Positions 33,576 to 42,195 of a stretch of 47,118 nucleotides of DNA are shown one piece after another. A program made the translations under genes and the position numbers. The stretch comes from an uncultured Clostridium sp. (GTDB lineage Bacteria; Bacillota; Clostridia; Lachnospirales; Lachnospiraceae): NCBI RefSeq assembly GCF_900547735.1, contig NZ_URHZ01000041.1:1-47118 (forward strand). Direction: 5' to 3'. A model generated the notes under the pieces. The model was not told the origin of the DNA. It saw nothing but the letters and a program-made list of their open reading frames with translations, and ran no database searches. How positions within the stretch are numbered: position 1 is the first letter of the stretch; the number at the start of each line of letters is the position of its first letter.

Positions 33576-35998
33576 GGTTTTCCCTTTCTTTCTGGCTTTA
33601 CGGCCATGGTAGCTGCCGCCTCGGCCAATGCGGCGGAGGATGCGTCACTCTCCCGGTCTGCCGCCTCATCCTCTGCGCATCCCGTTACAAACGCCTCCCG
33701 GATCACATCTTCCATCTCCTTGACATAGATAATATCCATGCCTTTTGTGATCTCTTTCGACAGTTCTTCCACGTCGGGACGGTTCTTGTCCGGCACGAGT
33801 ACTTTCTCAATGTGGGCCATCTTTGCCGCCAGCAGTTTCTCTTTCAGCCCTCCAATCATGAGGACATGGCCTCTCAGGGTAATCTCACCCGTCATCGCGG
33901 TTTTTGCCGATACAAGACGTTCCGTCACGGCCGACAGCATCGCGGCAGCCATCGTGATTCCTGCCGACGGGCCGTCCTTTGGAACCGCTCCCTCCGGAAT
34001 GTGGATATGGATATCATGTGTCTCAAAATAGTCTTCCGGAACCCGGTATTTCACCGAGGCCACCGAACGGACCCAGGTGAGGGCCGTCTGTGCCGACTCT
34101 TTCATCACGTCGCCGAGCTGGCCCGTCATCTGCAGATTGCCTTTGCCCGGCATCACATTCACTTCAATCTGAAGCGTATCTCCCCCGACGCTGGTCCAGG
34201 CAAGGCCTCTGACGATTCCCACCTGATCCTCGTCATTCGCGTCCTCATACAGCACCTTTTCTCGGCCAAGGTATTTCTCTAGGTTTTTATCCGTAATTCG
34301 GATTGATTTCCTGTCCTGCTCCAGAAGCTCCCTTGCCGCCTTGCGGCAGATATCGCCGATCCTTCTCTCCAGATTTCTCACACCGGCTTCCCTGGTATAA
34401 TTATGGATGATTTTCTCCAGGGCAGGATTGGTGATGGTAAGCTGTGCCCTTGTCAGTCCATTCTTCTCCATCTGTTTGCGTATCAGATAATTCTTTCCAA
34501 TATGGAATTTTTCGTTCTCCGTATAGCTGTTGACCTCAATCAGTTCCATTCGGTCCAGAAGCGGCCCTGGGATTGTCTGGGTCGTGTTTGCCGTCGCGAT
34601 AAAGAGCACTTCCGACAGGTTGATCGGCAGCTCAATATAATGGTCACGGAAATGGATGTTCTGTTCGCTGTCCAGCACCTCTAAAAGCGCCGAGGAGGTA
34701 TCTCCCTTATAGTCGCTGCTCACCTTGTCGATCTCATCGAGCAGCATCAGCGGGTTGCTTACGCCCGCAAGCTTGATTCCCTCCACGATACGGCCCGGCA
34801 TTGCGCCGACATATGTCTTTCTGTGGCCCCTGATCTCGGCCTCATCATGCACGCCGCCCAGGCTGATGCGGACATATTTCTTGCCCAGCGCCCTGGCTAC
34901 GGAACGGGCAATCGACGTTTTTCCGGTTCCCGGAGGGCCCACCAGACAAATAATCGGGCTGGTGCCCTTCTTCGTCAGAATTCTCACTGCGAGATATTCA
35001 AGCACCCTCTCCTTGACCTGCGTAAGGCCGTAATGGTCTTCCTCCAGCACGCGCTCCGCAAACTTGAGATCCGCATTGTCCTTTGTCACCTTATTCCACG
35101 GCAGTTCCAGAACGGTTTCCAGGTAGGTCCTCAGCACGTTGGCATCCTGGCTGCCGGAGGGCATTCCCTTAAACCGGTTGATTTCCTTTAAGATGCGGTC
35201 CTTGATTTCCTTGTCCGCCTTAATACTCTTCAGCTGTTTTTTCAGCTCATCCGCATCGGATACGGGGTTGTCCTCCCCCAGTTCCTCACGGATCACCCTC
35301 ATCTGCTCGCGCAGGATATAGTCCTTCTGATTCTTGTCGATTGCCGCCTTTACCTTGGTCTGGAATTCTTTCTTGACGCGGTAAACCTCGGTCTCCGTCA
35401 GCAGCAGTTGAAGCACGGTCTCATACATGGAGCTTAAATATGTACACTCCAAAATTCTCTGTCTTGCCTCGTAATCCCATGGGAACTGCACGGCAAGCTG
35501 ATGAAGAAGCTCTTCCAGCCCGGATGCGGAGGTCAGGGACAGGAGAAAATCTTTACCGGCAGTCTGGTTGAGTTTGCCGTATTCCTCCAGTTTCTCCTTC
35601 ACAATCCGGAGCATCGCTTCTTTCTCTATCACGTTTAAGTCGTCCTCTATGTCGCCGAGGAGCTCCGCGGTGGCCGTCAGGGTGGAACCGCTGTTGTCCA
35701 GTTCTAAAAGCTCCGCTTTCTCCAGTCCTTCCACGGTAACGCGGACCATGCCGCCCGGCATCTTCACCAGTTGTTTTACAAAGCCGACGGTTCCGATATG
35801 GAACAAGTCCTCCATGTCGGGATTCATCTCCTCCGGCTTCACCTGTGTAATCAGAAGGACCTTCTGATCGCCCACCATGGCTTTCTCAACGGCTGCAATG
35901 GACTTTCCCCTGATTATATCAAAATTTATCGTCATCTGCGGCAGCACGGTGAGTCCGCGCAGTGCAATCGCAGGAAGTCTCATCTTTTTATCTTCCAT
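33572..35998 (-). CDS. lon: ATP-dependent protease La (Lon)
   Basis: The 808-residue protein has the N-terminal substrate domain (residues 6-205), a coiled region, AAA+ domain with Walker A GPPGTGKT (354-361) and Walker B LLDEIDK (419-425), and the C-terminal protease domain with catalytic Ser678 (PKDGPSAG) and Lys721. It degrades damaged and regulatory proteins. The last 35 residues form an acidic, Ala-rich tail ending in basic residues that standard LonA lacks. It is coupled to engB downstream. ClpX lies 237 bp upstream beyond its own terminator, so lon probably has its own promoter in that gap. Confidence 0.97.
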   Translation of the reverse strand: MEDKKMRLPAIALRGLTVLPQMTINFDIIRGKSIAAVEKAMVGDQKVLLITQVKPEEMNPDMEDLFHIGTVGFVKQLVKMPGGMVRVTVEGLEKAELLELDNSGSTLTATAELLGDIEDDLNVIEKEAMLRIVKEKLEEYGKLNQTAGKDFLLSLTSASGLEELLHQLAVQFPWDYEARQRILECTYLSSMYETVLQLLLTETEVYRVKKEFQTKVKAAIDKNQKDYILREQMRVIREELGEDNPVSDADELKKQLKSIKADKEIKDRILKEINRFKGMPSGSQDANVLRTYLETVLELPWNKVTKDNADLKFAERVLEEDHYGLTQVKERVLEYLAVRILTKKGTSPIICLVGPPGTGKTSIARSVARALGKKYVRISLGGVHDEAEIRGHRKTYVGAMPGRIVEGIKLAGVSNPLMLLDEIDKVSSDYKGDTSSALLEVLDSEQNIHFRDHYIELPINLSEVLFIATANTTQTIPGPLLDRMELIEVNSYTENEKFHIGKNYLIRKQMEKNGLTRAQLTITNPALEKIIHNYTREAGVRNLERRIGDICRKAARELLEQDRKSIRITDKNLEKYLGREKVLYEDANDEDQVGIVRGLAWTSVGGDTLQIEVNVMPGKGNLQMTGQLGDVMKESAQTALTWVRSVASVKYRVPEDYFETHDIHIHIPEGAVPKDGPSAGITMAAAMLSAVTERLVSAKTAMTGEITLRGHVLMIGGLKEKLLAAKMAHIEKVLVPDKNRPDVEELSKEITKGMDIIYVKEMEDVIREAFVTGCAEDEAADRESDASSAALAEAAATMAVKPERKGKP

Positions 35999-36130
35999 TT
36001 CAAATCTCCTGTTCTGTATGTCACAGTTTCGCGGGACTGCATCGCCCGCCTGATTGGATATACATCATAACTGCTCCGCCGCTTTATGTGGAACCATAAA
36101 GACAGGGCCAGTTACCTTTCGTGTAACAAT

Positions 36131-36176
36131 AAAGGGATCTGTAAAATGAGAAACACTTCATCTTACAAACCCCTTT
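36131..36176 (-). terminator. clpX terminator
   Basis: AAAGGGaTcTGTAAaATGA pairs with TTCATcTTACAaaccCCTTT, an imperfect stem of about 17 pairs; on the minus strand it is followed by ATTGTT. Confidence 0.65.
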
Positions 36177-36235
36177 CGTTTAGGCGCTAAAAGTGCGCGG
36201 GAAGCGTACCTTTCATCGCTGATGACAGGCCTTAA

Positions 36236-37537
36236 TCAGGCGATTTCGCCTGTCTTATCCTTTTTTGAACGCCCTGTAAATGATTTACGGGGTACTGTGT
36301 TCTCCCGGTACACCAGTTCCGGTTCACTGTTTCCTTCCACCACGTCCTTGGTTATCGTGCAGATTCCAATGCTGGAGTCTGAAGGGATCTCATACATAAT
36401 GTTCATCATGATGGATTCCATAATCGAGCGCAGGCCTCTGGCTCCCGTCTTTCTCTCTACGGCCAGATGGGCAATCGCACCGAGTGCATCGTCCGTAAAT
36501 TCCAGCTTCACGCCGTCCAGATCAAAGAGTGCCTGATATTGCTTGATAATGGCATTCTTCGGCTTTGAAAGAATCTTCACCAGAGCGTCTTCCGAAAGGG
36601 AACTTAAGGAAACCGTAACCGGCACACGGCCGATAAACTCCGGAATCAGGCCAAACTTGGATAAGTCCTGAGGCATAACCTGCTTTAAAAGTTCGTCGAT
36701 ATCCTGGTTCTGTCTATCCACGATTTCCGCATTAAAGCCGATGGAACCGGCACCCAGACGGTTTTCGATAATCTTCTCAAGACCGTCGAACGCTCCGCCG
36801 CAGATAAAGAGAATGTTCGTTGTGTCGATCTGTAACAGCTCCTGCTGAGGATGCTTTCTCCCGCCCTGAGGCGGAACACTTGCGACCGTACCTTCCAGGA
36901 TTTTCAGAAGCGCCTGCTGCACTCCTTCACCCGAAACGTCTCTAGTAATCGAAACATTTTCAGATTTTTTCGTTATTTTATCAATCTCGTCTATATAGAC
37001 AATACCGTATTCGGCTTTGCTGATATCAAAATCGGCTGACTGAATAATCTTTAAAAGAATATTCTCCACATCCTCGCCGACGTAACCGGCTTCCGTCAAT
37101 GTCGTGGCATCTGCAATGGCAAAAGGGACATTCAGGATCTTGGCAAGCGTCTGTGCCAGATATGTCTTGCCGGAACCGGTTGGTCCAAGCATCAGGATAT
37201 TGCTCTTCTGAAGCTCCACTTCCTGGCTTCCCTTGGATGTGATTCTTTTGTAATGATTGTAGACTGCTACGGAGAGAACTTTCTTGGCTTCCTCCTGGCC
37301 TACGACATACTCATCAAGAAATTCCTTGATCTCCTTCGGCTTTAACAGGTTAATCCCGCTGAAGTCCGGACCCTTGTCATTCTGATCAGCAAATTCTTCT
37401 TCCAGAATTTCTGCACAAAGTTCGATGCAGTCGTCACATATATAAACATCATTAGAACCTGCAATCAGTTTTCTGACCTGGTCCTGCGTTTTGCCGCAAA
37501 AAGAGCAGCGAATCTTGTCGTCAGATCTGCCTGGCAT
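36236..37537 (-). CDS. clpX: ATP-dependent Clp protease ATP-binding subunit ClpX
   Basis: The 433-residue unfoldase has the N-terminal zinc domain (Cys11, Cys14, Cys34, Cys37), Walker A GPTGSGKT (118-125), Walker B VYIDEIDKI, and the GYVGEDVE pore loop typical of ClpX. It delivers substrates to ClpP. It lies 45 nt downstream of clpP in the same orientation, the usual clostridial order tig-clpP-clpX-lon-engB. The C-terminal tail (about 25 residues, Lys/Arg-rich) is normal in length. Confidence 0.97.
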   Translation of the reverse strand: MPGRSDDKIRCSFCGKTQDQVRKLIAGSNDVYICDDCIELCAEILEEEFADQNDKGPDFSGINLLKPKEIKEFLDEYVVGQEEAKKVLSVAVYNHYKRITSKGSQEVELQKSNILMLGPTGSGKTYLAQTLAKILNVPFAIADATTLTEAGYVGEDVENILLKIIQSADFDISKAEYGIVYIDEIDKITKKSENVSITRDVSGEGVQQALLKILEGTVASVPPQGGRKHPQQELLQIDTTNILFICGGAFDGLEKIIENRLGAGSIGFNAEIVDRQNQDIDELLKQVMPQDLSKFGLIPEFIGRVPVTVSLSSLSEDALVKILSKPKNAIIKQYQALFDLDGVKLEFTDDALGAIAHLAVERKTGARGLRSIMESIMMNIMYEIPSDSSIGICTITKDVVEGNSEPELVYRENTVPRKSFTGRSKKDKTGEIA

Positions 37538-37582
37538 ATGCCCACCTCAATTCCTTCTATAAAATAATGGCTATGAATGTAA

Positions 37583-38164
37583 TTAGTGGCTTGAAATGAC
37601 ACTGTCAATCAGTCCGTACTCCATTGCCTGCTGTGCTGTCATATAATTATCTCTGTCGGTATCTCTCTCGATGACTTCATATGGCTGGCCGGTGTTCGCT
37701 GCCAGGATTTCGTTCAGTTTTTTCTTTGTCTGTAAAATCTTCTCTGCCACGATCTGAATTTCCGTAGCCTGACCCTGTGCTCCGCCGGACGGCTGGTGGA
37801 TCATAACCTCGGCATTTGGAAGGGCAAAACGTTTTCCCTTTGCACCGCCTGCCAGGAGGAACGCTCCCATGCTGGCCGCCATGCCGAAACAGATAGTAGA
37901 AACATCACACTTGATGTAATTCATCGTGTCATAAATTGCCAGTCCTGCCGATACGGAACCGCCCGGGCTGTTGATGTAGAGATGAATATCCTTGTTCGGA
38001 TCTTCAGACTCCAGAAACAGAAGCTGTGACACGATAAGTCCTGCCGACGCATCGGTAACTTCTTCTCCGAGGAAAATAATCCTCTCTTTTAACAGCCTGG
38101 AAAAAATGTCATAGGAACGTTCTCCCCGGCTGGTGGATTCAATGACATAGGGTACTAAACTCAT
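37583..38164 (-). CDS. clpP: ATP-dependent Clp protease proteolytic subunit
   Basis: The 193-residue serine protease has the full catalytic triad: Ser98 (GMAASMGAF), His123 (VMIHQPSGG) and Asp172 (DRDNYM). The start at 38164 (MSLVPYVIE) is chosen because AGGAGG lies 8 nt upstream and the family begins with this sequence; the longer frame to 38218 overlaps the tig terminator. It is co-directional with clpX, which follows after 45 nt. Confidence 0.97.
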   Translation of the reverse strand: MSLVPYVIESTSRGERSYDIFSRLLKERIIFLGEEVTDASAGLIVSQLLFLESEDPNKDIHLYINSPGGSVSAGLAIYDTMNYIKCDVSTICFGMAASMGAFLLAGGAKGKRFALPNAEVMIHQPSGGAQGQATEIQIVAEKILQTKKKLNEILAANTGQPYEVIERDTDRDNYMTAQQAMEYGLIDSVISSH

Positions 38165-38203
38165 AGAATGCCTCCTGTTCTGCAAAAATGGAAACGATGA
38201 AAA

Positions 38204-38259
38204 GCCCGCAAAGCGCACTTTTCACCGACACCAAACGGTGAAAGGCGCGCAGTGCGGGC
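38204..38259 (-). terminator. Terminator or attenuator between tig and clpP
   Basis: GCCCGCA (38204-38210) pairs with TGCGGGC (38253-38259), with inner CTTTTCACCG/CGGTGAAAGG. On the minus strand the stem is followed by TTTTCATCG. clpP probably starts from readthrough or its own promoter. Confidence 0.65.
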
Positions 38260-38297
38260 CTCCCACCAATTTGCACTTCTTATTCATTATACGGCAA

Positions 38298-39584
38298 TTA
38301 AACTAATTTTGCTTCTGAAACCAGTAAATCTACTGCTTCCTGAACCTTTAAGTCTTCTTTTAACTGCTCTTTTTCCTTCTCGCCCATCAGCTCGTTCAGC
38401 TTCTCGGCTTCCATCTGATAGCTTGTTGCCATCTTTCCAATCTGCTGGTAAACAGCGTCGTCGGAAACTTCGATGTTCTCAAGTTCTACGATCTTTTCAA
38501 GAACAAGTCTTGTCTTGATTCTCTTAAGAGCCTGAGGAGTCATCTGGTCGATCAGCTTGTCTGCCGTCATACCTGTATATTTCATGTAATCATTGATATT
38601 CAGGCCCTGGCTCTGCAGTCTGCGCGCATAGTCTTCCACCATACCGCGTGCCTGTGTGTTGATCATTGCCTCCGGGATATCCATCTGGGCATTCTCAACT
38701 ACCTTATCAATAACACGGTTCTCGTTCTCAGTAGCTGCTTCTCTGTTCTTCTTATCCTGAAGTTTTGCCCTGATATCGTCTTTGTATTCAGCAAGAGTCT
38801 CAAAATCTGAAACTTCGCTTGCAAACTCGTCGTTCAGCTCAGGAAGTTCGGTCATCTTGATCTCTTTAATGGTCACTTCAAACTTAGCCGGCTTGCCTGC
38901 TAATTCAGGAGCATGGTACTCTTCCGGGAAAGTAACTTCGATCTCGCACTTCTCGCCGAGGTTCTTACCGATTAACTGCTCCTCAAATGTATCAATAAAG
39001 GAATGGGAACCAATTGTCAGAGGATAATCTGTACCTTCTCCTCCTTCAAATGCAACACCATCGATGAAGCCCTTGAAGTCTACAACTGTGTTGTCGCCGT
39101 CGGCAACCGGTCTGTCTTCTACTGAGATAAGACGTCCGTTCTTATGGCGGGCTGCTTCCAGCTCTTCCTCAACATCGCTGTCCGTTACTTCTGCAACGAC
39201 CTTCTCTACCTCTACTCCTTTATACTCGCCTAATGTAACTTCCGGTTTTAAAGCTACGGTTGCTGTATAAATAAAATCTTTTCCTTTTTCGATCTGTGTT
39301 ACATTGATCTCCGGGGAGGATACGATCTCTTCCTCGCACTCCTCTGCTGCCTTTGGATAAGATGCATCGATTACTTCGTTAGCAGCCTCTTCGTAAAAAA
39401 TGCCTGCTCCGTACATCTTCTCGATCATGGCCTGCGGTGCTTTACCTTTTCTAAAACCAGGAATATTGAATTTTCCTTTATTGCGATTGTAAGCAGTTTT
39501 GATAGCAGCCTCGAATTCCTCAGCCGGAACTTCGATCGTAAGCTTAGCCATGTTGTTTTCTAATTTTTCTACCTGTAAACTCAT
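38298..39584 (-). CDS. tig: Trigger factor (ribosome-associated chaperone, prolyl isomerase)
   Basis: The 428-residue protein has the three trigger factor domains. The N-terminal ribosome-binding domain (1-145) carries the signature GFRKGKAP, followed by the FKBP-like isomerase domain (about 150-245, with DGDNTVVDFKGFIDGVAFEG) and a helical C-terminal domain. It shields nascent chains at the ribosome exit. It heads the proteolysis block but is separated from clpP by a hairpin. The mRNA leader is about 65 nt from an extended -10 promoter. Confidence 0.97.
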   Translation of the reverse strand: MSLQVEKLENNMAKLTIEVPAEEFEAAIKTAYNRNKGKFNIPGFRKGKAPQAMIEKMYGAGIFYEEAANEVIDASYPKAAEECEEEIVSSPEINVTQIEKGKDFIYTATVALKPEVTLGEYKGVEVEKVVAEVTDSDVEEELEAARHKNGRLISVEDRPVADGDNTVVDFKGFIDGVAFEGGEGTDYPLTIGSHSFIDTFEEQLIGKNLGEKCEIEVTFPEEYHAPELAGKPAKFEVTIKEIKMTELPELNDEFASEVSDFETLAEYKDDIRAKLQDKKNREAATENENRVIDKVVENAQMDIPEAMINTQARGMVEDYARRLQSQGLNINDYMKYTGMTADKLIDQMTPQALKRIKTRLVLEKIVELENIEVSDDAVYQQIGKMATSYQMEAEKLNELMGEKEKEQLKEDLKVQEAVDLLVSEAKLV

Positions 39585-39652
39585 TATAAGGGGTCCTCCT
39601 TGCTTCTATATGTGAACAGCCATACCCGTTAGGCGTTACACTTCAAGATAGC

Positions 39653-39661
39653 ATTATATCA
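39653..39661 (-). promoter_or_regulatory. Extended -10 of the tig promoter
   Basis: On the minus strand TGATATAAT combines the TGn extension with consensus -10 TATAAT about 70 nt before the tig start. The -35 at the right distance is weak. Confidence 0.5.
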
Positions 39662-39710
39662 TATCCCTTCTGTAAATACCAGTCCAAATTGTCAAAAAAC
39701 CAAAGAAAAA

Positions 39711-39757
39711 ACGGGAAAACACAAGGGTTTTTCTACTTTTTTCCCCAGTTTTCCCGT
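39711..39757 (-). terminator. Terminator of the DJ-1/PfpI gene
   Basis: ACGGGAAAAC (39711-39720) pairs with GTTTTCCCGT (39748-39757); on the minus strand CCCGTTTTTTC follows, a good T-run. Confidence 0.75.
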
Positions 39758-39813
39758 CCGTTATTCGGTATTGTTTTTCCGGTTCCGGTTCGCACCGGAT
39801 GGATTCTGCGATT

Positions 39814-40368
39814 TCAGACCTGATCGTATTGTATCGCTGTTTTGATATGGGAAGCCGTTTTTTCGTCAATCAAAAGGCCTGCCAGTTCCAGCCCCAGATC
39901 CAGAGCATACCCAAGGCCTCTTGCCGTCGTCACATTGCCGTCGGTCACAACTCCGTCGCCCGTAATCTCGGCTCCGGCCAGCGCACCCTCAAATCCGGGA
40001 TAGCAGGTGGCCTTCTTCCCTCTCAGGATTCCAAGTCCCCCCAGGACGCTCGGCCCCGCGCAGATGGCCGCCAGACGGCGTCCCTCCTCATTGGCCGTCA
40101 CCAGAGCGTCACAGAGCGCCCGGCACTCCGAAAGATGTCTTGTTCCCGGCATTCCGCCCGGCAGAAACAGCACATCCGCCCTTTTAAAATCAATCTCCCC
40201 GATTGTGGCATCCGCCATAACCGTAAAACCGTGGGAGCCCGTCACTTCTTTCTTATCACTGATGGATACCAGGGTCACCTTCACCCCGGCGCGAATGAGG
40301 ACGTCCGCCGTTGCCAGGCATTCAACCTCTTCCAGTCCATCCGCCAAAAACGCATATACTTCCGCCAT
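39814..40368 (-). CDS. DJ-1/PfpI family protein
   Basis: The 184-residue protein matches the DJ-1 branch (YajL/ThiJ-like). The nucleophile is Cys103 in AAICAGPSVLGG and the conserved acidic residue lies in FLADGLEEVE (Glu13/Glu14). The FLPGGMPGTRHL loop is standard. Relatives act in protection from reactive carbonyls or as glyoxalase-like enzymes; the exact activity is not decided. The ATG at 40368 is chosen over an upstream TTG at 40386 because GAGGTGG lies just before it. It follows the DUF975 gene by 26 nt in the same operon. Confidence 0.9.
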   Translation of the reverse strand: MAEVYAFLADGLEEVECLATADVLIRAGVKVTLVSISDKKEVTGSHGFTVMADATIGEIDFKRADVLFLPGGMPGTRHLSECRALCDALVTANEEGRRLAAICAGPSVLGGLGILRGKKATCYPGFEGALAGAEITGDGVVTDGNVTTARGLGYALDLGLELAGLLIDEKTASHIKTAIQYDQV

Positions 40369-40394
40369 ATCAGCCACCTCTTTCAAATCATTCT

Positions 40395-41273
40395 CTAATA
40401 TTGGTTGTCGTAATAGTTTCCGTTATCCTGGTTCTGATTGTCCTGATAATTTCCATTCCCGTAATTCTGGCCTCCCTGGTTCTGGTTATCATAATAATTG
40501 TCCCCGCCGCCCTGGTTGTCATAGAACACTTCCGGTTCCGGCACTCCATAGCCGTTAAACGGGAAACCATTAATATAACCTCTCAGATGATGATAAAGCT
40601 CGGCAATGGCCGCCTCCTGGTAAGGCACCACCAGCACTCCGCCGACACAGCAGAGGAGCGCTCCCAGCAGATACCAGCCGATAAACGACAGTTCCAGTAA
40701 AAACATCTGGAAACGGTTTCCGTTCATCATATCCTTGGTCACGGCAAAGACGTCCCTGCTGTCCGCCTCCGGATTCTCCGACAGGATATACGGAATCATT
40801 GCATACTCATAACCCTTGTAAATTCCCGGAATTATAAAAAGAAGAGACCAGAGACCCGTAAAAAGATCCCTCAGGAACATGATCTTCACCACGTTCATAT
40901 AATGGCCGCATCCAAACACCCAGAACACCTTGCCGATCCCGGCCGACTTAAGGGTCAGACGGCTCTCCATGAAGAACCGGTTCTTTCCTACCGTAACAGG
41001 GTTGCCGATAAACACCTTGAACAGCAGCGCCGCAATTCCCACAATCGCGAAAATCCCTAGCAGCGTAAAAATTATCATGTGCAGCGTCGCAGGATTAATC
41101 CCCTGAAAACTGTGGTGAATATCCTCCCTATACTCCCTATAAGTATTAACACTGCCTCCGCGGCTTGCACCGCCTCCTAAAAGCGACCAGATTATCGTTA
41201 CTGCGAATGCCGACCAATAATAGAGTTTTACTTTAGCCCATCCATTACGTTTCATATCTCCTATTGACCACAT
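40395..41273 (-). CDS. DUF975 family membrane protein with Asn/Gln/Gly-rich tail
   Basis: The 292-residue protein fits DUF975: N-terminal KRNGWAKVKLYYWSAFAVTI, a long loop, and later membrane segments near 63-85, 125-160 and 195-220, with the LFIIPGIYKGYEYAMIPYIL signature. The last 50 residues are low complexity, built from repeats of Asn, Gln, Gly, Tyr and Asp (DNQGGGDNYYDNQNQGGQNY). The DNA there is internally repetitive. Function is unknown; the tail resembles prion-like or adhesive disordered segments. It heads a two-gene unit with the DJ-1 gene. Confidence 0.85.
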   Translation of the reverse strand: MWSIGDMKRNGWAKVKLYYWSAFAVTIIWSLLGGGASRGGSVNTYREYREDIHHSFQGINPATLHMIIFTLLGIFAIVGIAALLFKVFIGNPVTVGKNRFFMESRLTLKSAGIGKVFWVFGCGHYMNVVKIMFLRDLFTGLWSLLFIIPGIYKGYEYAMIPYILSENPEADSRDVFAVTKDMMNGNRFQMFLLELSFIGWYLLGALLCCVGGVLVVPYQEAAIAELYHHLRGYINGFPFNGYGVPEPEVFYDNQGGGDNYYDNQNQGGQNYGNGNYQDNQNQDNGNYYDNQY

Positions 41274-41374
41274 AATATTTCCTCCTTAACTATTCCCGTA
41301 AAAAAACTTTAACGCAAATTTAGTATAGCATATTTTTTCAGAAAGCTATAGGAAAATTTTCAAAATGTGGGAGG

Positions 41375-41530
41375 TTAGCATCCGCTGCGCATTCCACAAG
41401 CGAAAGCGAGTCCCCGAAGGAATTTTTTCAGCCCGGATTCCCCCGCGACAGCCTCCCTCGGGACTGAAGCCCTATCCAGTCACCCTCACCGCCCCGCCCG
41501 CCATCCTGCCGTCGGCGTCCTCATTTTTCA
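41375..41530 (+). repeat. Palindromic repeat family, copy E (right arm only)
   Basis: This solo arm runs from TTAGCATCCGCTGCGCATTC through GCGAGTCCCCGAAGGAA plus T-run and GGGACTGAAGCCC to the end CTCATTTTTCA. No left arm is present upstream, where the DUF975 leader lies. The existence of a solo arm shows that one arm can persist alone. Its end lies 11 nt before the CYTH promoter. The 345-bp gap holds no gene. Confidence 0.85.
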
Positions 41531-41541
41531 CTCTCCCTCAT

Positions 41542-41570
41542 TTGACTTCCCGTCCCCATACCATTAGAAT
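41542..41570 (+). promoter_or_regulatory. Promoter of the CYTH gene
   Basis: -35 TTGACT (41542-41547), 17-bp spacer TCCCGTCCCCATACCAT, -10 TAGAAT (41565-41570). It is directly downstream of repeat copy E and shares the pyrimidine-rich spacer. Confidence 0.65.
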
Positions 41571-41618
41571 GAAATAAATGGTTTTATCTCATACTGATTT
41601 TATGAAAGGAAGTCACAC

Positions 41619-42065
41619 ATGGAAATTGAAAGAAAGTATTTCATAGAAACGCTCCCCTTTGACCCGGAACAGTACCCGTTTCACCAGATTGAACAGGCCT
41701 ATCTTTGTACGGATCCCGTGGTGCGCGTGCGCCGCGAGGACGACACGTTTTATTTGACCTACAAGTCCAGGGGACGGATGGTTCGGGAGGAATATAATCT
41801 TCCCCTGACGGAACAGGCCTATCTCCATCTGCTTGAGAAAGCCGACGGCCGCGTCCTGACAAAACGGCGCTATTTGATCCCCATCGAGGGGACAAAGCTC
41901 ACCATTGAACTCGATATCTTCAGCGGCGCCTACGAAGGGCTTGTGCTGGCCGAGGTGGAGTTCACGACGGAGGAGGAAGCCAATGCATTTACACCCCCTG
42001 CGTGGTTCACAAGGGATGTCACTTTTACGGGGGAATATCAGAACAGCAGACTTTCGGCGCTGTAA
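41619..42065 (+). CDS. CYTH domain protein (triphosphate-processing)
   Basis: The 148-residue protein is a single CYTH (triphosphate tunnel) domain. The hallmark ExExK is at the start (EIERK, Glu2, Glu4, Lys6), followed by RVRREDDTFYLTYKSRG and the acidic strand end ELDIFSGAYEGLVLAEVEF. Relatives hydrolyse inorganic triphosphate or thiamine triphosphate using Mg2+; class IV adenylate cyclases share the fold but are usually longer. It is a single-gene unit with its own promoter and the perfect terminator at 42135. Confidence 0.9.
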   Translation: MEIERKYFIETLPFDPEQYPFHQIEQAYLCTDPVVRVRREDDTFYLTYKSRGRMVREEYNLPLTEQAYLHLLEKADGRVLTKRRYLIPIEGTKLTIELDIFSGAYEGLVLAEVEFTTEEEANAFTPPAWFTRDVTFTGEYQNSRLSAL

Positions 42066-42134
42066 ACAGCAGGCAGTTGCGGGAACGCAGTTCTAAATTG
42101 GATATCACAGGGGCGCTTTCCTGCGATTTAAAAA

Positions 42135-42185
42135 CAGAAGTCCCGCTCTTTGCATATAAAATCTGTGCAAAGAGCGGGACTTCTG
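42135..42185. terminator. Perfect 20-bp-stem bidirectional terminator
   Basis: CAGAAGTCCCGCTCTTTGCA (42135-42154) is exactly complementary to 42166-42185 around an 11-nt loop. On the minus strand TTTTTAAA follows. It ends both the CYTH gene and the TRAP operon. Confidence 0.92.
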
Positions 42186-42195
42186 CCGTCTCTTC

